From assembly GCF_015706575.1 (NCBI RefSeq), contig NW_024037060.1:2253983-2317982 (forward strand): a stretch of DNA of 64,000 bases, written 5' to 3'. Position numbers and translations under genes: made by a program. Below are positions 46,101-58,873 of the stretch, in pieces. Numbering within the stretch: the first letter of the stretch is position 1; the number at the start of each line of letters is the position of its first letter. The DNA comes from Patiria miniata (Eukaryota > Echinodermata > Asteroidea > Valvatida > Asterinidae). The notes beneath the pieces were generated by a model. That model was given only the letters and a program-made list of their open reading frames with translations. It was not told the DNA's origin and made no database searches.

Positions 46101-49100
46101 GGTGAGTAAAGAAGCCCCTCATATAGAGTACATATATATATATTTTATAAAGAACTGGAAATTAATTTGCTAGACATCCTGATTTAAAAAATCAGAAATT
46201 CTCTAAATTTAGGTTTTTTTGTTTTTTGGTTGTTTTTTTTTAAAGTGTGTAGTATTTTTCGGGGGGGGGGGGCGCAGGTAATCATGCTAACTCACCTAAA
46301 TAATGCTAACTGGCCTTTTTATGGGGCGGGGTCGCTTGTAGATTTAGGGAGGGGTACAAACATGTCCCCCGCCCCCCTTCAGCGCTCCCGTCTTTCTCAC
46401 TTGTCGAACACACTACTAAGTTTTCAGACAGTGTCTTGAGAGGAATGCCACTTTTTAGACTATGGCTTTGCGAGTCCTTCCCCTTCCTCCAACCCCAGAC
46501 CAAAACTCAGACACAATTGCCTGGATTTTTTTGTTAAATTGTTATTGTGTCTGGCTCAGTGAAGTAACAACATATTGTTACGTCACAATAAATATTATAA
46601 TCACTCGTAATCAGATCAGACTGACCTTGCTAAAGCAAAATATATATAGGCACCAGGCGCACACCATAATAAATCATGTAAAGAGATAAGCAAACCCAAT
46701 AGAATGATAGCATCAATGCGCATTCTTTCCTCCCTATTGTATGGCGGGCCCCCTCGAACCAAATTTTATAAGAGGGAGAAAATCTCGCAATTATGTGCAG
46801 GGGAGAAAGGGGTGAGCACAATGCTTGAATTTACATGGGAATAATCGTCAGGTTAGCCTTGGGTTCGAGGCGCGTAATCCCATCGAGGACACGTTGTTTA
46901 CCACTTTTTTAAGCGCGGGACGGAAAACGCGTAAACAGTGGAACATGAATTTGCCCATTTGGCATGTGATGTTTAGATGCTGATGGCCTTGCCCTATGGC
47001 TATCCAAAATCGGATCAGCTCAAATGGGAGAGAAATAAAATCACAAATTCACACCTCTGTCTCCCATTATCAATGGCTGCTAAATTGTGCTGGTTAACTG
47101 AAAGATGTGAGATCGTTTACCCCTTATTGAAGATTTCGCACCTCTGTTTTTTTTATCTGATCGCTCTTTCAACACACAGGAAATTGGAAACGATTCGTAG
47201 CTGATGTATAATTAAATCAAATTAAAATGGTTCCGGTTTACCTCCTCATGGATTGCGGTTTTTCTTCTAAATTTATCAAGAGGTTTTTAGGATGTAGTTT
47301 TAAAAAGATTCGGGTTCTGATAATTTTGCTGAATAAAGTCCTACCTGCGATGAGGAACCTAAATAAAAGACAGAAACGGAAGAGTGAACCGAAATAAGGC
47401 CGTATAAGACCCCCACTTGCGAATTAAGAATTTGGTTCCCCAAAGGGGGCGTGGTTACCTCCCACCCTCCAGCATCAAGCAACCATGTGTATATACGTCC
47501 CCAATCAATTGAACATTGACTCTTATAGCAATACATGTATAGTTCAAATACTTTGCCAGTCCCATCTAAATCCACCCCCTGATTAGACTTACTACTCCGC
47601 GGCCAATACGCCCCCCCCAAAAAAAAAATATCCATAAAGTCGCCTCTATTATCCTTGATCGAGGGACTGCCGTTATTCAAATCCATCTTTGTTTTACCTT
47701 ACGAGGTAATTACTGCCGCAAACTGCGTACTGACTGCAGTGACATGAAAATTATACAACTCGTTAATTAGATTGAGCCTTGAGGGCCTCACGCTTCGATT
47801 GAGCCGAATGAAACCTTTTCCATTTTCAGCCGTTAGGGGCAAATCTCCCTATCGTCATACCAATCCTCTGGCCTACAGTACGCCGCATTAGATGACGGTG
47901 GGGATGAGTTGGACTTGGGACAGTCAGCCACAGTCTAAAGAATGGTTCAAGTCCTAATTCCAGTAGAGTTGATGGACAGGACCACTAGTCGTACTATTGC
48001 AGCCGTCGACCCACACCGGCCGTCAAGCTACGAGTGGTAACTAGGCTATTGTAGGCCTACACTCTAAAAACTCTCTAGTTAAATATGACTAAAAATCAGT
48101 TAGAGTTGCACCCGGCTGACCCTAGCTGTAGTCACTGGTGCACGTTTGACTGTACTTCAAATCTAAGTAGGTGTTAAGTTACACCTGTATGCAGTTACTT
48201 TTGAAATGCCATGAGATTCTTTTCTTTAGTAGAGTGGCCGAGTACTGACAAATCTGTCACCACAATCATTTTGAGGAGAAAAGCATCGCTTCCTTGTTTT
48301 AAAAAAGCATATTCATTACCCCAGCGTATACCCCTCCCCGTCCCTTATATAATGGGGGCGTGGATGCGCTATCAGCGCCTCTCCAAAATAAAGGTCATAA
48401 CATGATAAGCCTTCTCCATTTGGTATGTGCGGCTTGAAGATGCTGAGTCATTCTCACCAAATCCGCGCCAAAGCAGCTGATTTCCCGGAGAATTAAGCGC
48501 GTCAAGTTCCATTATTCCCCTGAGGGTTTCATGTCATAATCACAGTGTCAATAATATCGCTGCGCCATGTGGTGAAGACGGCATCTGGGGACTACATTGG
48601 TAAAACCCAAACGCGGATGAATCATTTGGCGAGGGCGATGTTTGGAAAAACCACATGACATTTCGACGCACCTGGTATTTTTACGCATGATGATCACTAA
48701 CCAAAGTCATCATGCAGAATGGATTAACGAGCCACGTTGGTTAATAATTAACGATTTCCGGGAACCAGCCATCGAAGTAACCATGATCTTCAGGTTTACA
48801 TCATCAACTGTAATGGCATAGGCGTACATGCGTTATTTCCATCGAATTTTAAAATTGGCGAAGGTCTCTTGCGACACCTAGGGACGCTTTCGCAACATCG
48901 GTACTTTTGTAACCAAGTTGGATAACGGAGACAATAATTTGATTTAAAAAAAAAATTGATTTTAAAAAAATTGTGTAAAAATGAAAAGAAAAAAAAAATT
49001 ACTTTTACTAACATTGATAAAAAAAAAATAAGAGGAAACTCGATAAATAAACTAAAAGGAAATAAAATTATAATGAAATAGTCAGTTTTTTCTTTGTGGT

Positions 49101-49220
49101 TTCTTAGAAAATTATAATGTACATGTAATATAATAACATGAAACATAGACACGCCCTCGTGGGAAATGAATAATCGCACGGCAGACATCTTGGTTGTAAC
49201 AAGTGTTACGGTGGCTTTTT
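43151..49220. other. Gene-poor region
   Basis: 6 kb with no recognised gene. It has poly-C/G runs (43174-43220, 44496-44512, 46260-46272), a TATATATA run (46132-46144) and, at 48060-48085, ACACTCTAAAAACTCTCTAG, like a lone end of the MITE family at 40035. The 128-codon minus ORF at 47300-47686 has no family likeness. Confidence 0.5.
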
Positions 49221-49229
49221 TGGCCAGTA

Positions 49230-49690
49230 TAGGGGTGCAGATCTGAAAATAGGCCCAACATTGCCTACTCAGGCCAAAATCACGATATGTATGCCCTCAA
49301 TTTCTTAGGAATTAGAGCAGGGTGGAAGCCGTGGAGAGGACTGCGTGCTCGTATTTCTGTGAAATTTGGATGAAATTAGGCCCTAAAAAGGTTTAATGGT
49401 TCTTTTTGCAATGCGGAGCGTAGGGGTCCATTTCCAAAAGGCAATGGGCTTCAGAACTGCTTTTCAGTGGGAGATCATCTTTGGATGGAATTTTCTCCCC
49501 AAAGTCATCGGGTAACCCCCCGAAAGATAAATAGACAATGAAAGATGATGAAATAAGCTTTGATTTGATGGGTGGCTCAAACACTTTGGAGAGTTGTGAG
49601 TATCATAGGTTAATAATTTTTGGAAGTACGCGTAGGCCTAATTATCATTGTTCTATGGGAGTCGATTTGCAGGTCTGCACCCATAACATC
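49230..49690. mobile_element. Possible MITE
   Basis: TAGGGGTGCAGATCTG at the left is mirrored by CAGGTCTGCACCCATA at the right (13 of 16). About 460 bp, no transposase. The target duplication is unclear. Confidence 0.45.
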
Positions 49691-49699
49691 GACGAACCG

Positions 49700-52600
49700 A
49701 AAGTAACACGCGAAGTCTGCCGTATCAGATAACATAGCTGGTTTTTCCCCAGCTTAATAACATAACAGATTGAACAACCAGAGATTAACAAGGGGCTAAA
49801 ACGCCACAGTTCTTTTTGCGGAAAGGTAGGCCTTATGGTTTATGATTAGAATTGATGTGTTACAATCATTATACACTTAGCATCGTCCCCCGAGACGCCC
49901 ACACTAATTTTTGTTTTGTCAAAATGACCCACTTTTTTAGGTGTGGGCCTGCTGACTTTAATATTGCACACATGACTGTGATAATGGATACGGCTAATGC
50001 ACGCAACTTGAATGAAACGCATGTAGCGTGTACTAATAAACAATATGCAATGAGTCACGGAGCAGAAAATAATGATGGTAGACGTAAATGCAGTCGCTAG
50101 AGCGTGGCCTGAAAAACAAAACGATTTTAAAGAGGAGTTCTCCGGATTGTTTTCATGACAGAGGATTCAGAGAATCAAAATGTCTCAAGATTTAACTTCC
50201 TGTTTTGCTTTTGTTTTACAAAATGTTATTGAGGGGGATAGCTAGAATTTGAAGTAGTGATGTAACTACCCCAGCGAGTGTCCGCCCCCCCCCCCCCCGG
50301 TGCCCCCATATGAAATCTTGATTTGAAAAAATATAGATTCTGCACTGTTGAAATGATACGTTTCAGTGCCCCCTCCCCCTTTGAAAAATTAATGAATCCC
50401 CAGTGCCCCTCAGATGTTTGGCCATTGTTATGCCGTTGATTTAAAAGTTATGAATGTTTGTGACTGCAATGGTAAGAATGATTTCATGAGGTGACAGATT
50501 GGAAGTACAGAAGCAATCGCAACGAACGTAAACTGGCTAAAACAAAAATGTCAGGCAAAGACGGAGAACAGAGTAAACCAGAATAAACGGTAAGAAATTG
50601 GTGAACCGATGAACACCGTGAAACACAGTGCGACTGTATTAGGTTGTAGTATTTAAAGATATTTTCGTACTACTTCACCCTGAAAAATAGAGAAATTTAA
50701 AAATTACTATTCTCATGGCAATACAAAAATATGGATGTATTTTTCTGTCCATGCCCATGCTTTACAGGCCCCGTTTTATACCCGGTGAATGCGTTCCAGA
50801 ACCCCGAGCATCCATTGACCCGAGATGTCCCCATCTTCAAATATTCCAAACCGCAAGCCTCCACGTAATTACTGCGGTGCAAATCGCATTCAGCGGTCGC
50901 ACGCACTCCTCGCTTCACTTGAAAATAAGACGATAATAATGCGTCCACCGCAAATTGTACTTAAACGGCAAACAGAATAAACAATCCAGAGCCAAATAAA
51001 TTGTGTGGGTTATGAACCTTCAGAGCGAACAAGTGTAAAACAATGTCCTTGACTTTAACATGTGACGGCATTGTGGTGTCATTGTTGACTTGTTTTTTCC
51101 GTTATGCCGTTCTCGGAAAGAGGCAATCTTGTCTTCGGCGTTTTTGGGGGAGGCATTGTTTTCTTCTCATAGTATGTTTTGCAAATTGAAGAAAGCAAAT
51201 AGCGTCATATTTGACATTGTCACGAGGCGTGGGCCCCACCTCATACACCTGCTTTTGTTTACTTGAACAAGTGTATACTTTGGTCTCAATTGTCTTCCTT
51301 TCAGAACTTCCTTGCTTTCTTCAAATGTCAAGAAGTGGGCAATACTCAGCTCTCACGTTTAGGCTGTTTTAGTTAAATTCCCATCTGGAATCTACTAATA
51401 CCAAAAAAAGTGGCTCTAAGGGTTTTCTTTACGAAAAACATGGTTTGTAAACCAAATGACAGGTAATTCTATCCAGAGTCTGTCTTTCAAAATGACAAAA
51501 GCCACTACTCTTAATCAGTTGTTTGTGATGTCACATTGATGGACATTTTGCAAATAATGGCCACCAAGTTCACCGTGGTAAGAAATGCACGCTCGGCATG
51601 TGACCAAGATGGCTTCCTGCTTTTTTCACCGAAATGGGCGAACTTTCTAGTTTTGTCATATTGCAACCGACTTTTGTTCTCCTCTGGTGACGAGCGCCGG
51701 GCAGTGCTATCGTATTGGATTACCCCGTAACGTCAATGAATGGGCTAAATCTGGCCATGAAAAGACTTACCGCGGTACTAGAGAATAGCCATCCGGAATC
51801 AAATATACATGTAGAATTTTGTGCGCATTGCACAGCCAAAGTGTCCTCACTGACTGACTGTTACATGTGACTTATAGCAGTTTCACTAGGCTTTCACAGA
51901 CTTGTGTTTTACTGCATGAGAGGCAACTATGGGGCCACTCTATCACGTATACAGTTCCCTTCCCCTCCCTACCCCCCCCCCCTCCCCCTGCTAAATAGGT
52001 CTTCCATCTTTGGTGTCTAGTTGCATTAATTGATGGTCATTTGCTTTGTGCAGTTAATCCCGTGTTGTGAATAATTGTCAAGGTTGTTGTTGTGTATATA
52101 CCCTAATTTATCAGTTTGTCCTTGTTTTTCGTCAACCTTCATCAGTTTATTTTTGCTTCGCCGGGGTGGCCCACTTCTGTTGTTGTGGAGAACTTGAAAT
52201 TAGTACCGGAAGTACACAAGTCATAAATATTTCGGGCACCAAAGGGGGATTATTTGAGCGCAATCAAGTCCGTCCCAAAGTCAGTCACTGAAAGCATGAC
52301 GTAATGTTGGGCTAGTGCCTGCACGCAAACACGTATGACCCAAGACGTCAATATTATCAATGTCCTGGTCACCTGAAGTCCCAGAATATAACCTAAAACG
52401 TAGAATTTACCGTTTAAACACGATTGAACTTGTTCGATTGCACTCAGTATACTCAGTATTTTGCGCCTTAGAGTTGGAGTTGTTGTTTTTTAAGCCTATC
52501 ATTCCAAAATGACCTTTTTTCAACCTAAAGCAGATCTCTCTTGATCATAATGGCATCATTTTTTTTGTAATTTTCTTTCGGTAGAAAATGCGATTTTCTT

Positions 52601-53240
52601 ATACTCGTTTTACGCTTGGTGCCATGCGAATCAACGCGGTTATATGCGTGTTCACTGAGTGTGCGTCGCGGTGATCGCCATTTTACGTGTTGCATGTTGT
52701 CGTCTTCATCGTCGTTTTACCCCAAAATTTCCCTCAAAAAATAATAACCCTACCCTCTGTTCGGCATGCCTGTTGGTTTGTAATGTCGCTAGCTATAGTT
52801 TGGCAAGTCCAATATATATTAAACTTAAAGGAGATGTTTGTTCCTCATATGGAACAGGGCCCTCCGATCCGCTACACAATCGCCAAAATATTGGAAGTCC
52901 GAGTCCAGTCCCATTACATTTCTGAAAAACGTCCAAACTTACCCTCAGATGACACTACTCTATATAACAAACCTTCGTTCGTTGATTAATTGCTGACATA
53001 AGCATTTTTTCTGGTCTTTGTGTATATATTTGTCCGAAGGTAATGCCATCAGTCAAACACTTCAATTGCATATTGTGAACGACACAAAAATTACACAAGT
53101 ATTCAGGACGCTACGAATCGAAGGCCTCCGATCAAAAAGCACACGTCCCTCACAATTTCAATGATCCGTATAGGCCTATACAGCTGATAGTTGAAAATGC
53201 CCGTTTTAGACATCGCGCTCTGCATCTGAGACTAACTTTA
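49700..53240. other. Gene-poor region
   Basis: No recognised gene. Short homopolymer runs and a repeat fragment (51715-51760, GGATTACCCCGTAA, GGGCTAAATCTG) also found at 1640-1670. Confidence 0.5.
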
Positions 53241-53253
53241 TTTCCAATCATGG

Positions 53254-53349
53254 TATAAAAGGGGCGTGGCAACGCCTCCTCTTCTTATACCCTCAACCCA
53301 TTCCCTTCTATCTAGGAAGCCACTTCTCTGAAGAAACAGTTTATTATTG
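53254..53349 (+). promoter_or_regulatory. Promoter-like TATA box with possible non-coding first exon
   Basis: TATAAAAGGGGCGTGG at 53254 is followed about 30 bp later by a pyrimidine-rich start-like stretch (CCTCCTCTTCTTA) and, at 53350, a strong splice donor TTG|GTAAGA. No ATG precedes the donor. The arrangement fits a small untranslated first exon on the plus strand, but no downstream exon was identified nearby. Confidence 0.3.
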
Positions 53350-56300
53350 GTAAGAAAAATAGAATAACTATATTATAATTGACAGATGAATGGGTTGTGA
53401 AGGCTATTAAAAACCGAAATTAATATCTTTACAGCTTGTGAGCTTTTGACGAGAAAGTGACTGAGTTATTTTTCAGTCTTGACGTTTCGGGAAACTTGCT
53501 TTGATAATCTTCAGAAGACGTTCAAGGGCATCATTCTGGCTCATATGTGTAAATGTCCGACAGCAAATTGAGTCCGCACCAACGCAGGCTTGAATTGCGT
53601 CTATAGTTGGGTCCTCCTCGGCCTCTTCAGTGGGGGCAAAAACCTTTTTTGTAATCCCCCCCCCCCCAATAAAAAAAAGATATCCTTCGGGTTCACCATG
53701 GACAATTATCCATGTCTGGCTGAGACCAGATGAATAAAGAGGGGTAGGTTTCTAAATCGGTTTTATAACAATGGATTGGAACCTTGGAAGCACCGGGCCG
53801 GATCAGTGGTGGACAACAGCCAGTCTGGAGTTTGCACGCGAACCCCATTCTGTTGAGCTGATCACCCCATCGTCTCACAAGAAACCCGAAGAAAACGGAA
53901 TTTCCAATTTGTTTAAGAAAACAGAATTTTGATTTTAGAGAACGGCAAAATTCAGCATTTATTTAAACCCTGAGAATGCCCGTGGATGTTAAAGTGTTGT
54001 AATTCGTTCATAATTCTAGCCTCCCCTCACCTTACTTAAAGAAAACAGCAACATACACGGTTTCATCACGCCACGATCCTTAACCTTTGCCATATATTTC
54101 CGTTTAAGGACAACTATAAAAAAGTTATTTTTGCCTTCAGATAGCTCAACGGGGTATTATGGTGCATACGGTATTATTTTGGCTTACGTTAAGGTATTAA
54201 ATAAAAAAATTAAAAAAAGTTGTCAAAAATGAGACAAAATTGATCGATACCATTTGTCTTTGCAAGATGAGCTGTTAGAGTTTGACAGTCAAGGAACGTT
54301 GAAGATTCGACCTTACTAAATCAGCTCACTCAACTTACCAACCCTGACTCAGGTTTTCATCCTTTTTTACGCCTTCCGGTTTGAGATTTGTTGTTTACAA
54401 ATTTTCGCTCGGATTGCAATGAGTTATGTGCATTTACAATAAAGAATCCCCTGCAGTAAATGGATTATGGGCTTAACATAATCTACTTCTAGGGGGACAA
54501 GCATTCATGTCTCTTTTGATCCATTCAAAATCATGGGTGACCTTACCTAAAAACGAGCGTATTTACCGCAAGCTCGAACTAACAAAGTTAATCAGGCGCA
54601 GTTACGACAAACAAAACAATAATTGGCCCTTCCTGAAGCGCCCCCTGTTGACGCTTTTAGCCTGTGCGCGTGTGGCTCACCTCTAGTGACCTATGCGCTC
54701 TCATTGGCCAGATTTACCGGCGATCCGGGGTTGAATCAAAACTTCCGTGCGCGCGCGACTCGTGTGTTCAAAATGTATATTGTATTGTACAGTTATTATA
54801 TACCAACAATGCTTCGCGAAGTCTGCGATTCCTTCACGATATTTTGTGGAAGCAATTATCGGCCACCAGAGCCTTTGGTATAGGGCAGAGACAACCTCGT
54901 CCCCAGTGCTTACTTTATTTCCAACCGCGTTTCCAATAGTAAACCCTGGATAGGAAACTTTCTTCCTGTATCCTGATTGGATACCGCAATTGGCTAGTAA
55001 TGGAATTTTATCGTGTACTTGGTGCTATATATTCACAACGTGCAGTACGTGTTTTCGCGATCATTCGTCCACGCCTTCTCGAAAATACTAATTTCCTTTC
55101 CAATTTGCTCATATTAATATGAAATATGATACTGCATGTTGTCTTGATAAGATCGTAACAGTTTGATTTCAAAAATCGTGTTTTCGTAACTCACGCCGTG
55201 CTCGAATTGACTCTGTTTTTACCCCAGACACCGCATACAAAAACAAACGCTAATGTGTAACGCATATCCAGGCACCAGACTGTTCCTCATTTGCATACGT
55301 GTGCAAAAATCTTGCACATGCAAATCATCCAATACCAGGGTGAGAGAGCAGGTAGTAGTGGGCGCGTACTGCTCGACACCCTGGGGACGAGGTTGGGGCA
55401 GAGAGTATTACGAGCAACCCCGTAAACTGTCAAGCCCACAAGCATTATTATAAGTTCAGTCTGCGATCCTCTCCTGAATGATGGCTTCAGTTCATTCAGG
55501 CATCGATGACGGGAACTTATACCTTTTGATCACAGCATATAACTTGCATAGAGATACGAACGGCTTATGTGCTGCAAATACGTATTGTAGGTCTAGGCCT
55601 ATATACGTACTTAGATTGTCATTCGCATTAAGTATTTGTAATTTGAAAACAATGGGCACACATGTGCTTCAGCAGGAAAAGGAGGGCCTTGGAGTTGGGA
55701 AGTTGGGAAGAGAGAGCCAATATTTCAATCTGCATTTCATGGCCAGACCTTGGCGTTAACGCGCGGCTATCATACGGATTCGGCACACTTGCATGCAGGC
55801 GTGCACATCGAATTTGCTTTGGTACCTTGTCACTATTGCAGTTCCCGATATCCTATCCTCGTCAAGTTGCGCGCCCATTCTTCTCCGTTATCTGCTGTCA
55901 ATCTGCCAATCTCAGCATGCGAGGACATGCAGCATGCATCAAGTGTTGCTTTAGCAGCATCCCAGTGTGGTTTTGTTTAGCACAACGTAGAGATTTGACA
56001 GTTCGATAATAATTCTAGATCGCTGAACAAAACTTCAGCCATTTGTCCTTGGCTGAACTGTACTACAGCGGATAGCCTTTGCAGATTTTGGTCCCCTCCT
56101 ATTTTTTTTTTTTTTTTTAGAAACGCGACCTCAACACCAAATAACGGGTGCAATTTAGGAGTCAATTTAGGATTCGTCTGGAGGCTATACCGACTCTGTG
56201 GGGCAACAACTTTGACGTTTAATTATATCAACCCAAAAGCGACTCCTTTTGATTCCCATCGATAAATAACTACAGTTTTGAAGCGCTTGTGAGTTTAACA

Positions 56301-58842
56301 CTCCATTATACAATCAATGAGTAAAGAGATTCATGCTCAGTCAATGTGATTTTCCCTCACTAAAGTTATTTCTTGAGGTGTGTATCAGCCTAGGGAACCA
56401 GTATCTCACTGGGGTTTGACACACTTTGTTGTTTTTGGAAGTTTAAAAACAAAATGTTTTTGATAAAAGTCAAAGCGTAGATGTACTTCAGAGGCCCAAT
56501 TATCCAGTAAACAGTATCTTGTAATGGTGCAAACAGCATGCACTTAAGCTAACGAGTTGTTACAGCGTGCGTCATTTGTCAATTAGCCTAACACACCTCT
56601 AGCTTGCCGGCCAGAAAAAAAATCATATTTCATCGCCCAGTCTTTGTTTTCAGGTTTTATTGAACGAACAGTATATACACACCTTTAAGTTGAACCCGGA
56701 AAGGCAATTTCGCAATTTATCTGACTATAATACTCGCAGGCGTCAGCAGTAGACCAATATACCCACGTATAACAAGAGGGGAAAACAACAACAGACGGTC
56801 CGTTTTTAATATCAAACATTGATTGAAAGAAAAAGCGGGATATGTCGTAAGACAACGAGGCAATCGGGCACATTGCACAACAAACCCCCAGACTGGCGGC
56901 TAAACTATCGATTCGGAAAATGTGTGCCCCGGTGAACCGTCTTGTTTGCGGGTTTCACCGAGACTTTCTTCCCGTCGATGTGGGCGTGTGGCCGGGAGCA
57001 TTACCGAGTCTTTCCCGGTGGTTGCAGAAAAGTAGGCCTAGTACTCGACACCTACGTTCAAATGTTTAAAAGTCACCTTTTCCCTCGGGAACGGTCGCGC
57101 GCACTTCCTCGCGAAAATGTTACGCTTTTAGTAGTCAGCTTAAGGCTTAAACCTTTATTGAAGCGCCAAACTTGTTTTTATTTAATGCTTTTAAGCTAAT
57201 TAAAGCCTCTTGTATCTCCTCCAATTTGTGGAACTTAGACTTTCTCCAAATCCAGCCTGCTTAAGCAAAAAGCAAATTGCGCCAAATCTGAACGCGTCAG
57301 TGTGGAAAGTCCTTGACACAAACACACTTTCTTAATATCGGTTTGTTTAAATTTGTACTTAAGTATATTGTTAATAATTAAATTCTAGAAGTGCACCGCC
57401 TAAACCATTGGAATGAAAATGATATTATTATTTTTTTAAGAATTAAAGATTTACATTGGAAACAATAAACGCCGAATTATGAGTTTATCATGCAGCCTCT
57501 ATACTAATTACAAACATTTTTACAAGAATTTTAGGAAGGGTTAGAAAGATGTATATCAGACTGCACTGACTGTGCCGCTGATGCAGGACGCGCCACACCC
57601 TATGACTAGATTAATTAATTAAGTAGATTTAGGATGACGCTTTGGACGTTGTTTAATGATTCTAAAGCAAGTGTAGAGCACATCTCGTCCGGTGTGTCAT
57701 CTGAGACAAATACAAAATGCCCTCGTCATTCGCCTGAGCATTTCCTGCATGGGCGGGAAATTAATTGGAGTGTGGTGGCCCTAACAGGACACCTTTGCCG
57801 TATCGAAAAAATCTGCTCCTAACATCCCAACGCAGTCTCGAATTCTTGTCTTCTTGTCTTATTGTCAAAACGTTTTCTCTGATGTGGTTAATATAGTTCA
57901 TGTTATGAAATATTATAGGTTAACGAGTCTTGTGATGTCTTTGGAATGATCGCGTTGTGGGGATGAAAATTCAAGACTGTGATGTTTCTTCGGGGCCTCC
58001 GTATTGGAGAGCCAACCTACTATGGAAAGTAAAGGCCGTTTTCAAAAATGGGCGTTAGAACTACGGCTAAGTCTATCGTCAGTATATTATCACTTAGTAA
58101 ATGGTATCAGGCTTTGACAGTTAAAACATTTGGATGTGGCTCGCGGCTCGATAGGACAGCATGAATACGATGTCGTACTGCATTTCGGAGGCAAAGTGCA
58201 TCCCGAACGACAGCTTCTCCAGTCTTTATCAACACGGTATACTCCCGGATTGTTTCCATTCATAAACTGCTTAATGCCAGACTGACAGTTCCCATTGACG
58301 GCAGGGACACTAAAAAAAAACCTTTTGTGAAAAAAACCCAGATTATATCTCCTTTAGAAATGCAGGAATTTTCAGACCCGGACTTTCGGCACAATATTAT
58401 GTCTGGAAAGGTGCCAAGATTGGTGACCTCGTGATAACTTTTTGTATAGTTAATCTGCGAATACTTTCACAAAATGAACCGAGTTGTACAGTTTGATGCG
58501 CTTGCACTTTTGGGCTTTTGTCATTGAAAATGTCATCAATCTCTCTAGTAGTGTGGGGTCTTTTTTCCACCATGATGTCCTAATAGCGTTAAACGTACGG
58601 TACACAACGTAAAACAACGCGAAGTTCATAGTTGCGACCGCCCACTGCGTCACAGCCTTCACAGTGTTTGTGTAAAAGAAGGATTTATAGTGATGTTTGC
58701 AAACTATGTCCTGCTCTCTGCTAATGACGAAGCGGCCAATTAAGAACTGGACCCCTCCCCCCCCCCCCCCCCCCGCCTTTGACAAGCCATGGTCCTCAAA
58801 ACATGCAGCAGTTCTGTGGTATGCACATCCCCAAAGGGCCTC

Positions 58843-58871
<29 letters not shown>
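58843..58871. repeat. ATTT microsatellite
   Basis: About seven ATTT units in a row. Confidence 0.9.

Positions 58872-58873
<2 letters not shown>

Noticed and set aside
47300-47686. 128-codon minus-strand ORF
   Set aside because: Irregular composition, no motif, starts and ends in unremarkable AT-rich sequence.
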